Shown here one piece after another: positions 18,603 through 28,604 of a DNA stretch of 64,000 nucleotides; positions within the stretch are counted from its first letter, which is position 1; every line of letters begins with the position of its first letter. The stretch spans positions 437,425-501,424 of the forward strand of contig JABMLH010000002.1 in assembly GCA_013205085.1 (NCBI GenBank), written 5' to 3'. The notes under the pieces are model-generated. The model ran no database searches. It worked only from the letters and a program-made list of their open reading frames with translations, and was not told where the DNA came from. The stretch comes from Microbacteriaceae bacterium VKM Ac-2854. GTDB taxonomy: Bacteria; Actinomycetota; Actinomycetes; Actinomycetales; Microbacteriaceae. The translations under genes and the position numbers were made by a program.

Positions 18603-20428
18603 AGATCGTCGCCGTCACCAGCTGCATCGCGGGCATCGCCCACACCTACATGGCCGCCGAGGCTCTCGAGCAGGCCGCCAAGAAGAAGGGCTACGACATC
18701 CTGGTGGAGACCCAGGGTGCCGCCGGCTCCGACCCGATGACCCAGGCCGACATCGACTCGGCCGACGTCGTCATCCTCGCCGCCGACCTCGAGGTCCGCG
18801 GCCGCGAGCGCTTCGCCGGCAAGCCGACCCTGCAGGTCGGCGTCGCCGAGGCGCTGTCGAAGGCGCCGGACGTCCTCGACCAGGCCACATCGCTGGTCTC
18901 GGCCGCTCCGGCCGCGGCCCCGGTGTCCGACTCCGTGCGCTTCGTCGCGGTGACCGGCTGCATCGCCGGCATCGCGCACACCTACATGGCTGCCGAGGCC
19001 TTGGAGCAGGCGGCGAAGAAGCGCGGCTACGGGATGCAGGTCGAGACGCAGGGCGCCGCCGGCTCGGACGAGATGACCGCTGCCGACATCGCCGCGGCCG
19101 ACGTCGTCATCCTCGCCGCCGACCTCGAGGTGCGCGGTCGCGAGCGCTTCGCCGGCAAGCCGATCCTCGAGGTCGGCGTCGCGGAGGCGCTGTCGAAGCC
19201 CGACGAGATCCTCGATCAGGCCCTCGCGCTGCGCTCGGCTCGTCCCGCCGCCACCGCCACGGCCGCTCCCGCCGCGGCTCCGGCCCCGCGGCCCGCACCG
19301 AAGAAGGTCGGCGTCGGCACCCGGATCCGGCAGAACCTGATGACCGGCGTCTCGTACATGATCCCGTTCGTGGCGGCGGGCGGTCTGCTGATCGCGCTGT
19401 CGTTCATCATCGGCGGCTACGAGATCGTCTCGTTCACGCCGCAGCAGATCATCGACAACGGCTTCAACGCGTTCTCGGCTCAGGACTGGGCCGGCGTGAT
19501 GTTCCTGATCGGTGGCGCGACATTCGGCTTCCTGGTTCCGGTGCTGTCGGGCTTCATCGCCTTCGGGATCGCCGATCGCCCCGGCATCGCGCCCGGCTTC
19601 CTCGGCGGCGCCGTCGCCGTGACGGTGGGCGCCGGCTTCCTCGGTGGCCTGGTCTCCGGCTTCATCGCCGGCTACGCGGCACTGTACATCTCGCGGATCA
19701 AACTGCCGGCGGCGTTCAAGTCGCTGATGCCGGTGGTGATCATCCCGCTGATCGCCACCTTCATCACGGGCTTCCTGATGTTCGTGGTGCTGGGTACTCC
19801 GCTGCGTGCACTGAGCGAGGGTCTGTCCTCGTGGCTGTCGGGCCTGTCCGGCGGCAACCTGATCATCCTGGGCATCATCCTCGGCCTGATGATGGCGTTC
19901 GATATGGGCGGACCGGTGAACAAGGTGGCCTACGCCTTCGCGACGACCGGACTCGCGGCCGTCGGCACGGACGGCGACCCGAACTCCGTGCAGTTCAAGG
20001 TGATGGCGATCGTGATGGCGGCCGGCATGACGCCGCCGCTGGGTCTCGCCCTCGCGACGGTGCTGCGCAAGAAGCTCTTCACGGATGCGGAACGCCAGAA
20101 CGGCAAGGCCGCGTGGCTGCTGGGTGCCTCCTTCATCTCCGAAGGCGCCATCCCGTTCGCCGCGGTCGACCCGCTGCGCGTGATCCCGGCCTGCATGATC
20201 GGCTCGGCGACGACCGGCGCCCTGGTCGCGCTGTTCGGATCGACGCTGCGGGCTCCGCACGGCGGGATCTGGGTGACTCCGCTGGTCGGGCAGCCGCTGC
20301 TGTACCTGCTGGCCGTGATCATCGGCACGGTGGTCACCGGCCTCGCCGTGATCGTCGCGAAGAACATCAAGCGCGCCCCGATCCCGGCCGACGTGCCCGA
20401 GGCTCCGGTCGCGACCGTCGCGGCCTAG
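18599..20428 (+). CDS. fruA: PTS fructose permease IIB-IIB-IIC
   Basis: Membrane permease that imports fructose and phosphorylates it to fructose 1-phosphate. 609 residues. Two IIB domains in tandem (about residues 1-105 and 115-215) are nearly identical: TSCIAGIAHTYMAAEALEQA and TGCIAGIAHTYMAAEALEQA, both with the phosphorylatable Cys. An Ala/Pro-rich linker follows. The IIC domain has about ten helices, with GVSYMIPFVAAGGLLIA, DMGGPVNKVAYAF and FISEGAIPFAA. GTG start at 18599 overlaps the IIA stop. The last gene before a strong terminator. Confidence 0.94.
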   Translation: MKIVAVTSCIAGIAHTYMAAEALEQAAKKKGYDILVETQGAAGSDPMTQADIDSADVVILAADLEVRGRERFAGKPTLQVGVAEALSKAPDVLDQATSLVSAAPAAAPVSDSVRFVAVTGCIAGIAHTYMAAEALEQAAKKRGYGMQVETQGAAGSDEMTAADIAAADVVILAADLEVRGRERFAGKPILEVGVAEALSKPDEILDQALALRSARPAATATAAPAAAPAPRPAPKKVGVGTRIRQNLMTGVSYMIPFVAAGGLLIALSFIIGGYEIVSFTPQQIIDNGFNAFSAQDWAGVMFLIGGATFGFLVPVLSGFIAFGIADRPGIAPGFLGGAVAVTVGAGFLGGLVSGFIAGYAALYISRIKLPAAFKSLMPVVIIPLIATFITGFLMFVVLGTPLRALSEGLSSWLSGLSGGNLIILGIILGLMMAFDMGGPVNKVAYAFATTGLAAVGTDGDPNSVQFKVMAIVMAAGMTPPLGLALATVLRKKLFTDAERQNGKAAWLLGASFISEGAIPFAAVDPLRVIPACMIGSATTGALVALFGSTLRAPHGGIWVTPLVGQPLLYLLAVIIGTVVTGLAVIVAKNIKRAPIPADVPEAPVATVAA

Positions 20429-20449
20429 CCTCCACCCGGCCCCTGCTAG

Positions 20450-20500
20450 AAAAGGGTTGTCACTTCGTCGGTGAGTCTCCGACAAAGTGACAACCCTTTT
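20450..20500. terminator. fru operon terminator (palindrome family C, copy 1)
   Basis: Inverted repeat with arms AAAAGGGTTGTCACTT and AAGTGACAACCCTTTT and an inner CGTCGG / CTCCGAC stem with loop. It lies 22 bp after fruA, so it is the likely operon terminator. Its arm shares GGGTTGTCACT with the hairpin at 35769-35826. Confidence 0.8.
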
Positions 20501-20515
20501 CCCCTTGGAGAGACC

Positions 20516-21316
20516 ATGCTGAACAAGGACACCACGCTCTGCATCTCGCTGGCGGCGCGGCCGAGCAACTTCGGCACGCGATTCCACAACTACCTCTACG
20601 CCGAGTTCGGGCTCGACTTCGTCTACAAGGCGATGACGACCACCGACATCGCGGCGGCGATCGGCGGCGTGCGGGCCCTGGGCATCCGCGGCTGCTCCGT
20701 GTCGATGCCGTTCAAGGAGGAGGTGATCGCCCTGGTCGACGAGGTGGACGCCTCCGCCACCGCGATCGCCTCGGTGAACACCATCGTCAACGACGCCGGG
20801 TTCCTGCGCGCGTCGAACACCGATTACATCGCCGCCGAGACGCTGATCCGCGACCTGGACCCGTCGACGCCCCTGCTGCTGCGCGGCAGCGGCGGGATGG
20901 CGAAGGCGGTCGGTGCCGCCTTCCGCGACTCCGGCTTCGCGAACGGCACGCTGATCGCGCGCAACGAGACGAGCGGACGCGCGCTGGCGGCCGAGCTGGG
21001 CTGGAGCTGGGCCGCCGCACCGGACGGACTCGAGGCGCCGCTCATCGTGAACGTGACGCCCCTGGGTATGGCCGGAGCGGATGCGGACGAGCTCGCCTAC
21101 TCGGAGGGCGCGATCGCGGCGGCCGACACCGTCTTCGACGTGGTCGCCCTGCCGGCCGAGACGCCGCTGATCCGCGCCGCCCGCGCCTCGGGCAAGACGG
21201 TGATCACGGGCGCCGAGGTGATCGCGCTGCAGGCCGCCGAGCAGTTCGAGCGCTACACCGGCGTGCGCCCGAGCGCGGAGCAGGTCGCCGCGGCGGCCGC
21301 GCACGCGCGGGGGTAG
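20516..21316 (+). CDS. Shikimate 5-dehydrogenase-like protein
   Basis: NAD(P)-dependent oxidoreductase of the AroE/YdiB family, 266 residues. The N-terminal substrate domain has CISLAARPSNFGTRFHNYLY and GCSVSMPFKEEVIAL, where the Lys is the usual catalytic residue. NTIVNDAGFLRASNTDYIA follows. The NAD domain has LLRGSGGMAKAVGAAF and NVTPLGMAG. The normal SxS shikimate-binding motif is changed to SLAARPS, so this is probably a catabolic or paralogous member and not the biosynthetic AroE. ATG 20516 follows TTGGAG. Confidence 0.82.
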   Translation: MLNKDTTLCISLAARPSNFGTRFHNYLYAEFGLDFVYKAMTTTDIAAAIGGVRALGIRGCSVSMPFKEEVIALVDEVDASATAIASVNTIVNDAGFLRASNTDYIAAETLIRDLDPSTPLLLRGSGGMAKAVGAAFRDSGFANGTLIARNETSGRALAAELGWSWAAAPDGLEAPLIVNVTPLGMAGADADELAYSEGAIAAADTVFDVVALPAETPLIRAARASGKTVITGAEVIALQAAEQFERYTGVRPSAEQVAAAAAHARG

Positions 21317-21383
21317 ATCCTCCGCGCGGAGCCCGGTCGCTACGTCCCCCATTGCAGCCCCGCACGGGAGGTGCGACTCTAGA

Positions 21384-21399
21384 CGCATCGAATGATGCG
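21384..21399. promoter_or_regulatory. Probable VapBC operator
   Basis: Inverted repeat CGCATC-GAAT-GATGCG ends 21 bp before the antitoxin ATG. A third half-site GATGCG follows within 10 bp. Position and symmetry fit autorepression by the VapB-VapC complex. Confidence 0.55.
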
Positions 21400-21420
21400 A
21401 CTATTGATGCGGAGCCAGCG

Positions 21421-21618
21421 ATGCGGACCACGGTGACGATCGACGACGAACTCGTCGAGCAAGCTGGTGAACTGACCGGAATCACGGAGCGATCGGCACT
21501 GTTCCGGGCCGGACTCGAAGCTCTGATTCGGATCGAGAGCGCACGCCGCTTGGCCGCCTTGGGAGGCTCGGATCCTGATGCGACCTCCGCGCCGAGAACC
21601 CGGGGCGAGGCTGCGTGA
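21421..21618 (+). CDS. VapB-type antitoxin
   Basis: Type II antitoxin, 65 residues. The N-terminal ribbon-helix-helix MRTTVTIDDELVEQAGELTG is followed by ERSALFRAGLEALIRIESAR. This is the DNA-binding and dimerisation part of a VapB protein that represses its own operon. The C-terminal tail (GGSDPDATSAPRTRGEAA) should bind and block the toxin. The TGA overlaps the GTG of the toxin gene, a normal toxin-antitoxin layout. Confidence 0.87.
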   Translation: MRTTVTIDDELVEQAGELTGITERSALFRAGLEALIRIESARRLAALGGSDPDATSAPRTRGEAA

Positions 21619-21989
21619 TCCTGGTCGACACCTCGGTGTGGATCGATCATCTGCACTCCACCGAGCCCCGGCTGCAGGAGTTCCTGGTCGCGGATGTGGT
21701 CGCCACCCATGACGGGATCATCGAAGAACTCGCGCTGGGCTCGATCCGTGGTCGCGAAGAAGTCATCGGGCGGCTCGAAGCCCTGCGTCGCGCGCCCCGG
21801 CTGACGCACGACGAGCTGCTGACGTTCGTCGAGCGCAATGATCTGTGGGGACGCGGTCTGAGTGTGATCGACGTCCATCTCCTCGGTTCGGCTCGGCTGT
21901 CCTGGGCCGTCGTGTGGAGTCGTGACAAGAGACTCCTCGCCGCCGCAAGATTTCTCGACATCGTCACCATCGTCGATCCGGCAGCCTGA
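21615..21989 (+). CDS. VapC-type PIN-domain toxin
   Basis: PIN-domain ribonuclease, 124 residues, starting at GTG 21615. The acidic metal-binding residues are present: Asp in MILVDTSVWIDHL, Glu in EELALGSI, Asp in LSVIDVHLLGSA, and a further Asp in SRDKRLLAAA. Intact in length and motifs, so probably active, cleaving tRNA or rRNA when the antitoxin is degraded. The target is unknown. Confidence 0.88.
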   Translation: MILVDTSVWIDHLHSTEPRLQEFLVADVVATHDGIIEELALGSIRGREEVIGRLEALRRAPRLTHDELLTFVERNDLWGRGLSVIDVHLLGSARLSWAVVWSRDKRLLAAARFLDIVTIVDPAA

Positions 21990-22126
21990 GTGTTCGACGT
22001 CCACCGAGAAATCCCCCTGCGTTCCAGACCCCCAGCCACAACCGGGGGTCCCGCACGCATCGGGGTGTCCCGCCCATCCGGCGCCTCGGCGCATCCGGTG
22101 TCGGAGGTCATCCGTAGACTTATCGG

Positions 22127-24007
<1,881 letters not shown>

Positions 24008-24008
<1 letters not shown>

Positions 24009-24568
24009 TGCAGCCGATCGCGCTCGAGACGGAGCGGCTGGTGCTCAGCGCGCCGGTCGAATCCGACATCGACGCGATCACCGCGGCCTGCCAAGACCCG
24101 CTGTTCGAGAGTTTTATGACCACGCCGTGGCCGTACGAACGCCGGCACGCGGAGTGGTTCGTGCGCGAGCACGTGCCCGAGGGGTGGCGCGACGAGACCG
24201 AGCTGACGTGGGCGTTGCGGCGAAGCCCGGACGGTGTCGCCTTCGGGATGCTCGGCACCCGCACGTACCCGGACGGCGTCGTCGATCTCGGCTACTGGCT
24301 CACGGCCTCAGCCCGCGGCGCGGGCCTGATGACCGAGGCGGTTCGCGCCGTGATCGACTGGCTGCAGCACGAGCGCGGCGTCGACGAGATCCTCTGGGAG
24401 GCTTTCCCCGGCAACATCGCCTCCGCCGCGGTCGCCCGGCGCAGCGGCTTCTCGTACGCCGGGCTGCATCCCTCGCGGGTGCGCCCGCGCGAGGGCGCCG
24501 CACCGCTGGCGTGGCACGGCACCTGGCGCGCGGGCACCGAGGCGACCGGATGGGAGGCGCTGCCGTGA
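24008..24568 (+). CDS. GNAT family N-acetyltransferase (RimJ/RimL-like)
   Basis: Acetyl-CoA-dependent acetyltransferase, 186 residues. ALETERLVLSAP at the N-terminus, GYWLTASARGAGLMTEAV as the acetyl-CoA pyrophosphate loop, and NIASAAVARRSGFSYAG are typical of the RimJ/RimL branch, which often modifies N-termini or small amines. The substrate is unknown. GTG start overlaps the trpS stop, and its own stop overlaps the next GTG. Confidence 0.85.
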
Positions 24569-25263
24569 TCACCGTCGCGCTATTCGACCTCGACGACACG
24601 CTCTTCGCACACCGCGAGGCGGTGCAGGCGGGCATCCGCGCGCACGCCCGAGCGCTCGGCTACCCCGGCGATCCGGCCCGCAACGGCCGGCTCTGGTACG
24701 AGCTGGAGGAGCGGCACTACCACCGCTACCTTGCGGGCGAGCTCGGCTTCGAGCAGCAGCGGCGCGCCCGAGCCGTGGACTTCGCGGCCGCGAACGGCGT
24801 GCAGCTGGACGACGAGGCGGCCGGCCACTGGTTCGCCGAGTACTTCGAGCACTACGTCGACAGCTGGATGCTGCATCCGGATGCGCTGCCGCTGCTGGAC
24901 GAACTCGCCCGGCGCGGCATCCGCATCGGCGTGATCACGAACGGTGAGCTCGACTTCCAGCTGCGCAAGATCCGCGCGGTCGGGCTCGAGGAGCGAGTGG
25001 AGCACGTGATCGCGTCCGGTGACGTCGGCGTCGTGAAGCCGGAGGCGCGGATCTTCAAGATCGCGTGCGAGCGGTTCGGCGTTCCGGTGTCGGAGGCGCT
25101 CTACGTGGGCGACCGGTTGGCGACGGATGCGGTCGGCGCGGCGGAGGCGGGGCTCACGGGGGTGTTCCTCGACCGTGTCGGTGCGCCGGGGCACGGCGGC
25201 GCGGTGCCGGCCGGGGTGACGCGGATCACGTCGTTGGCGGAGTTGCCGGGGCTACTGGGCTGA
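24565..25263 (+). CDS. HAD family hydrolase
   Basis: Haloacid-dehalogenase-type phosphatase, 232 residues, subfamily IA with an alpha-helical cap. Motif I LFDLDDTLF has both Asp residues; motif II is VITNGEL; motif III Lys lies in GVVKPEARIF; motif IV is YVGDRLATDAVGA. A small-molecule phosphatase is expected but the substrate is unknown. Last gene of the xth-trpS-GNAT-HAD run. Confidence 0.87.
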   Translation: MITVALFDLDDTLFAHREAVQAGIRAHARALGYPGDPARNGRLWYELEERHYHRYLAGELGFEQQRRARAVDFAAANGVQLDDEAAGHWFAEYFEHYVDSWMLHPDALPLLDELARRGIRIGVITNGELDFQLRKIRAVGLEERVEHVIASGDVGVVKPEARIFKIACERFGVPVSEALYVGDRLATDAVGAAEAGLTGVFLDRVGAPGHGGAVPAGVTRITSLAELPGLLG

Positions 25264-25555
25264 ACGGACGTTCTTCTGCCTCGCGCTCGGCGAGGCGGTC
25301 GCGTTCCCACGCCCGCTGCTCGATGACGATGCGACGCCAACGAATGACGCCCTGCACAGCCAGCACCGTGCCGGCGAGGGCGACGACGATCGCCACAACG
25401 CCGAGGTACGCCTCGTCCGCGCGACCGGAGAAGCCGTTCAGCGCGGCGTTCGCAGAAAGGACGAGTCCGAGGACCAGCTGCGGGAACACCCGCTCACGCA
25501 ACCGCGCCTTCGGAGGCTCCGGCTGCGACGCGGGATCGATTCGCTCTTCGATCAT
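25226..25555 (-). CDS. Small membrane protein, unknown
   Basis: 109 residues with two predicted transmembrane segments: FPQLVLGLVLSANAALNGF and AYLGVVAIVVALAGTVLAV. A charged C-terminal tail (RAWERDRLAEREAEER) follows. I do not recognise the family. The stop overlaps the 3' end of the convergent HAD gene by 38 bp. ATG 25555 is used; an ATG three codons further upstream is equally possible, and no clear ribosome-binding site separates them. Confidence 0.6.
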   Translation of the reverse strand: MIEERIDPASQPEPPKARLRERVFPQLVLGLVLSANAALNGFSGRADEAYLGVVAIVVALAGTVLAVQGVIRWRRIVIEQRAWERDRLAEREAEERPFSPVAPATPPTT

Positions 25556-25645
25556 GGGGTGCATCCGTTCGTCTCGGCCTGCCCCCAGGTCGCGTCGATC
25601 TCCCGACTCCATCGATTCTGCCTCGCGGCCGACCGGTGCGCCAGC

Positions 25646-25921
25646 TCACCGTCCGGGCTGTGGATAACCGTCCGTTCGGGCGACCGCCCTGGTCCCGAAC
25701 AACGATTCGGCGTCAGCGAAGTGCAAGCGACCCGACCGATCCAGGCGCCCGGGCGGGAGCAGAATCGCCGGTTCCGCTCGATCAGTGACGCCCGAACGGA
25801 CCGCACGGATGACCGACGCGACGAAGGAGCCGGGTTCCGCAGCGACAGCGGCGGCGGGGTGCACCGGATCTCGTCGTCGGACGGGTCGGCGCGCCTCGTC
25901 GCCAATGGAAACGGTCGGCAC
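25646..25921 (-). CDS. Possible small hypothetical protein
   Basis: An open frame of 91 codons from GTG 25921, with a GAAGG site 7 nt upstream. It reads with mostly G or C in the third position and contains GSFVASVIRAVRSGV and GRLHFADAESLF. It matches nothing I recognise. It fills the gap between two small membrane-protein genes on the same strand. Low confidence that it is real. Confidence 0.3.
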   Translation of the reverse strand: MPTVSIGDEARRPVRRRDPVHPAAAVAAEPGSFVASVIRAVRSGVTDRAEPAILLPPGRLDRSGRLHFADAESLFGTRAVARTDGYPQPGR

Positions 25922-25955
25922 GCGGCGGCCTTCGACGCGAGCCCGCCTCCGCCTC

Positions 25956-26180
25956 TCATCGACGAGGTGGGCGCGATCGGTTCGACTCGGCGCGATGCGC
26001 CCGCTTCGTCTCGATGACGAACAGGACGGCCATGGTGACGGCGACGACGGCTGACACCATGATGCCGACAACGCGATCGGGCGCGGGATCGTCGATCACC
26101 CGGGCGGCCGAGATCACGAGTTGAGCGAGGGAACCAACGCCGATCACGGCGAAGACGATGCGGTTGAGACGAGTGTCCAC
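25956..26180 (-). CDS. Small membrane protein, unknown
   Basis: 74 residues from GTG 26180, with an AAAGGA site upstream. Two transmembrane segments: IVFAVIGVGSLAQLVISAA and GIMVSAVVAVTMAVLFVI, then a basic tail. Transcribed away from the daptide cluster whose first gene starts 160 bp further on. No family recognised. An immunity role is conceivable but nothing in the sequence proves it. The gap 26181-26340 holds no gene and probably the divergent promoters. Confidence 0.55.
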   Translation of the reverse strand: MDTRLNRIVFAVIGVGSLAQLVISAARVIDDPAPDRVVGIMVSAVVAVTMAVLFVIETKRAHRAESNRSRPPRR

Positions 26181-26340
26181 GGAGTCCTTTCCGACGACGG
26201 TCCGGTGAGCCGGCTCGACTTGACAGTGACGAGCGAACGTGTCCTATCGTACCCCATACGGGTGTGATCGAACGGTTCGATCAGAGGTCGGTGGTCCGGA
26301 TATCGGGACCGGCGCCGCCCGCCAGCGGAAGCCGAGGCCG

Positions 26341-27396
26341 ATGAGCGAGACCCCTGCCAACGATGCCGTCCCGACGAGCGTGCGCGGTCGCCGCCTCGTG
26401 TCCGACGCCGTGCTCCAGTGGGCGACGGGCGAGCCCGTGCAGCGCCCGGGTCTCGCGGACACGACTCGCATCGTCGCCAGGATCGTCGACCCACGGCACG
26501 AGGAGGGTATCGCCGCGCTCCTCGACGCGCGGGACGTGCTCCTGCACCCGTCGAACTCCGACACCCGTGCCCGCCCCGACGGCGGTCCGCTTCGAATCGA
26601 CTACGACGGTCGCCTGGAAGAGCCGGGCGACGTGGCCTGGATCAGCGGCATGAAGGTGCAACTCCAGGACTACGCGTCGATCCCCTTCCTGCCGTTGTCC
26701 GGCGCGACCATTGCTCGCATCCGGGACGCCACCGGCTGGTCGGCGTTCCTCGAGGACGCCGACGCCGCCCGCGCGAGCGGCGTCCTCGTGCCGCAACTTC
26801 TCGGCTCAGCCGTCGCGATCGGCGGGCTCCCTGCCCGGCCGAGCGGCGACGGTCGCGTCGCCGCGGTCGAGATCGACGGAGACGGCGTCGCACGACTGGG
26901 TGTCGACGGCGCGATCCTCGGTGGCCTCGCCGATCCGGCCGAACTCGGCTCGGCCCTCGACAGGAGCCGGCCTGCTCTCGACCGGCTCGCGGCTATCGGG
27001 GGCGACCTCGTCGGTGACGTCGGCCGCCGCCCCTGGCTCGGTCTCTATCGGGCGGCGCTCGCCTTCGCCGGCCCCGACGCGAGCGGCCGGTCGTGGTCGG
27101 TCTCCGGACTCGGTGGCTCGCTGCATCCGGATGGCGACGCGACCGAGGTCACCCGTGATGACCTGCTCCTGCTCCATCGGGATAGTGAGCGGGTCCTGGT
27201 CGAGCCGCGAACGCTCCGGCGATTCTCCCTCTCCCCCGCCACGGCTCTCGTCGTCGAATGCGTCCTCGCCACCGCGAACGACGAGGCTGCGGTCGAGCGG
27301 CTCGCGTCGAGCGGCACGGCAGCGGATGCCACCGTGATCGCGCGCCTGGTCGACCGTCTCAGGCTCGACGGCATCACCTTGCGGTCGGCGGCATGA
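26341..27396 (+). CDS. mpaB: Daptide biosynthesis RiPP recognition protein (MpaB-like)
   Basis: First gene of the RiPP operon, 351 residues, no transmembrane segments. Assigned mainly by position and by the family set of daptide clusters, in which a recognition-element protein binds the precursor leader and aids the oxidative step. Visible features are GDVAWISGMKVQLQDYASIP, GLGGSLHPDGD, and a C-terminal FSLSPATALVVECVLA / VIARLVDRLRLDGITL region that looks like a small winged-helix fold. ATG 26341 is preferred because the reading before it crosses the promoter region. The stop overlaps the aminotransferase ATG. Confidence 0.68.
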   Translation: MSETPANDAVPTSVRGRRLVSDAVLQWATGEPVQRPGLADTTRIVARIVDPRHEEGIAALLDARDVLLHPSNSDTRARPDGGPLRIDYDGRLEEPGDVAWISGMKVQLQDYASIPFLPLSGATIARIRDATGWSAFLEDADAARASGVLVPQLLGSAVAIGGLPARPSGDGRVAAVEIDGDGVARLGVDGAILGGLADPAELGSALDRSRPALDRLAAIGGDLVGDVGRRPWLGLYRAALAFAGPDASGRSWSVSGLGGSLHPDGDATEVTRDDLLLLHRDSERVLVEPRTLRRFSLSPATALVVECVLATANDEAAVERLASSGTAADATVIARLVDRLRLDGITLRSAA

Positions 27397-28604
27397 TCGA
27401 CTCACCTCTCCTTATCCCGCTCGTGCCCCCGTCTCGCTGGGACGCTCCGCAGGCGATCTCGGCCAACGGAACCCGGGTGCGATTCTCGGACGACGTCGAG
27501 GCGATCGATCTCACCAGCGGTCTCTGGAACGTTCCGTACGGCTACGGGCGCCCCGAGTTCGCCTCCGCGATCTCCGACGCGATGCGGGACACGTCCTACC
27601 TGTCCCTCTTCCGGCGCGGCCACCCCCGCGCGGTAGAGGCGTCGCGCGCACTGCTCGGCGCAGCGGGCGGCGCCTTCGTCCGGGTGTTCCTGACAACCTC
27701 GGGCGGCACGGCGAACGACGCCGTGATGAAGCTGCTCCGACACCGAGCGGCCCTGCTCGGTCGGCCCGAGCGCCGCATCGTCGTCGGACTCACGGGCAGT
27801 TACCACGGCCTGAGCTACGGCGCCCACGCCCTCAGCGGCGACGACCTCGGACAGGACCTCTACGGCACGGACCGATCGGGCGTGCGGCACGTGCCCCACA
27901 ACGACCCGGAGGCCTTGGAGCGACTGCTGCGACGAGAGGGCGAGCGGATCTGCGGGTTCGTGGTTGAGCCGGTTCTCGGTTCGGGCGCCCTCGCGCCGAC
28001 ACCGGAACTGCTCGAGGTGCTGGGCCGGGCGGCGGCGGGAGGTATCCCCATCGTGGCGGATGAGGTGGCGACCGGATTCGGCCGGACCGGCCCGTTCCTC
28101 GCCTCCGAGCGCTGGCCCTTCACGCCGGACGCGGTCATTCTGTCGAAGGCCTTGACCAACGGAACGCTCGCGGCGGCGGCTGTGCTCCTCGGCGAGCGGA
28201 TGGTCCGCGACTTCGATCGAGCGGATGCCGCGTTCGTGCACGCCGAGACCCAGGCCGGCACCCCCGCCGTGTGCGCGGCGATCCTGCAGAGCGTCGCGCT
28301 GCTCCCGGAACTCCTCGGGCCCGACGGCTTCCCCCGCGTGTCCACCGCCCTGCACCGGCTCATCGGAGTGATCGCCCGCCACCCGCGGGTCACGGCTGTG
28401 CACGGCCACGGGTCCTTCCGCGCCATCCGTCTCGACGGCGCGGGAGAACCCGAGCAGGTGCTGGACCTCGTCGAGCGGATCCGGCGCGGCGGCGCCGTCG
28501 TGCACCCCGCCCCCGGCGGCATCCAGTTCCTTCCCGCCGCGGTCCTGTCCGATGCGGAGATCGCGTCGGCCGCCGGCATCGTGCTCGAGGCCCTCGCCTC
28601 ATGA
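27393..28604 (+). CDS. mpaD: Class III PLP aminotransferase of daptide synthesis (MpaD-like)
   Basis: Predicted to transaminate the C-terminal ketone left after oxidative decarboxylation of the precursor Thr. 403 residues. PLP-fold landmarks: TTSGGTANDAVMKLLRHR for the phosphate site, TGSYHGLSYGAHALSG, ADEVATGFGRTGPF with the pyridine-binding Asp, and SKALTNG with the Schiff-base Lys. Class III aminotransferases are usually 420-460 residues, so this one is slightly short. ATGA overlaps couple it to both neighbours. Confidence 0.85.
   Translation: MIDSPLLIPLVPPSRWDAPQAISANGTRVRFSDDVEAIDLTSGLWNVPYGYGRPEFASAISDAMRDTSYLSLFRRGHPRAVEASRALLGAAGGAFVRVFLTTSGGTANDAVMKLLRHRAALLGRPERRIVVGLTGSYHGLSYGAHALSGDDLGQDLYGTDRSGVRHVPHNDPEALERLLRREGERICGFVVEPVLGSGALAPTPELLEVLGRAAAGGIPIVADEVATGFGRTGPFLASERWPFTPDAVILSKALTNGTLAAAAVLLGERMVRDFDRADAAFVHAETQAGTPAVCAAILQSVALLPELLGPDGFPRVSTALHRLIGVIARHPRVTAVHGHGSFRAIRLDGAGEPEQVLDLVERIRRGGAVVHPAPGGIQFLPAAVLSDAEIASAAGIVLEALAS

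Noticed and set aside
20516-21316. Biosynthetic AroE
   Set aside because: The SxS shikimate-binding pattern is altered, and the gene is next to the fructose operon and a toxin-antitoxin pair, so a paralogue is more likely.
18479-21388. A 969-codon minus-strand open frame
   Set aside because: Antisense to the fructose permease and shikimate dehydrogenase-like genes; composition is typical antisense shadow with no domain.
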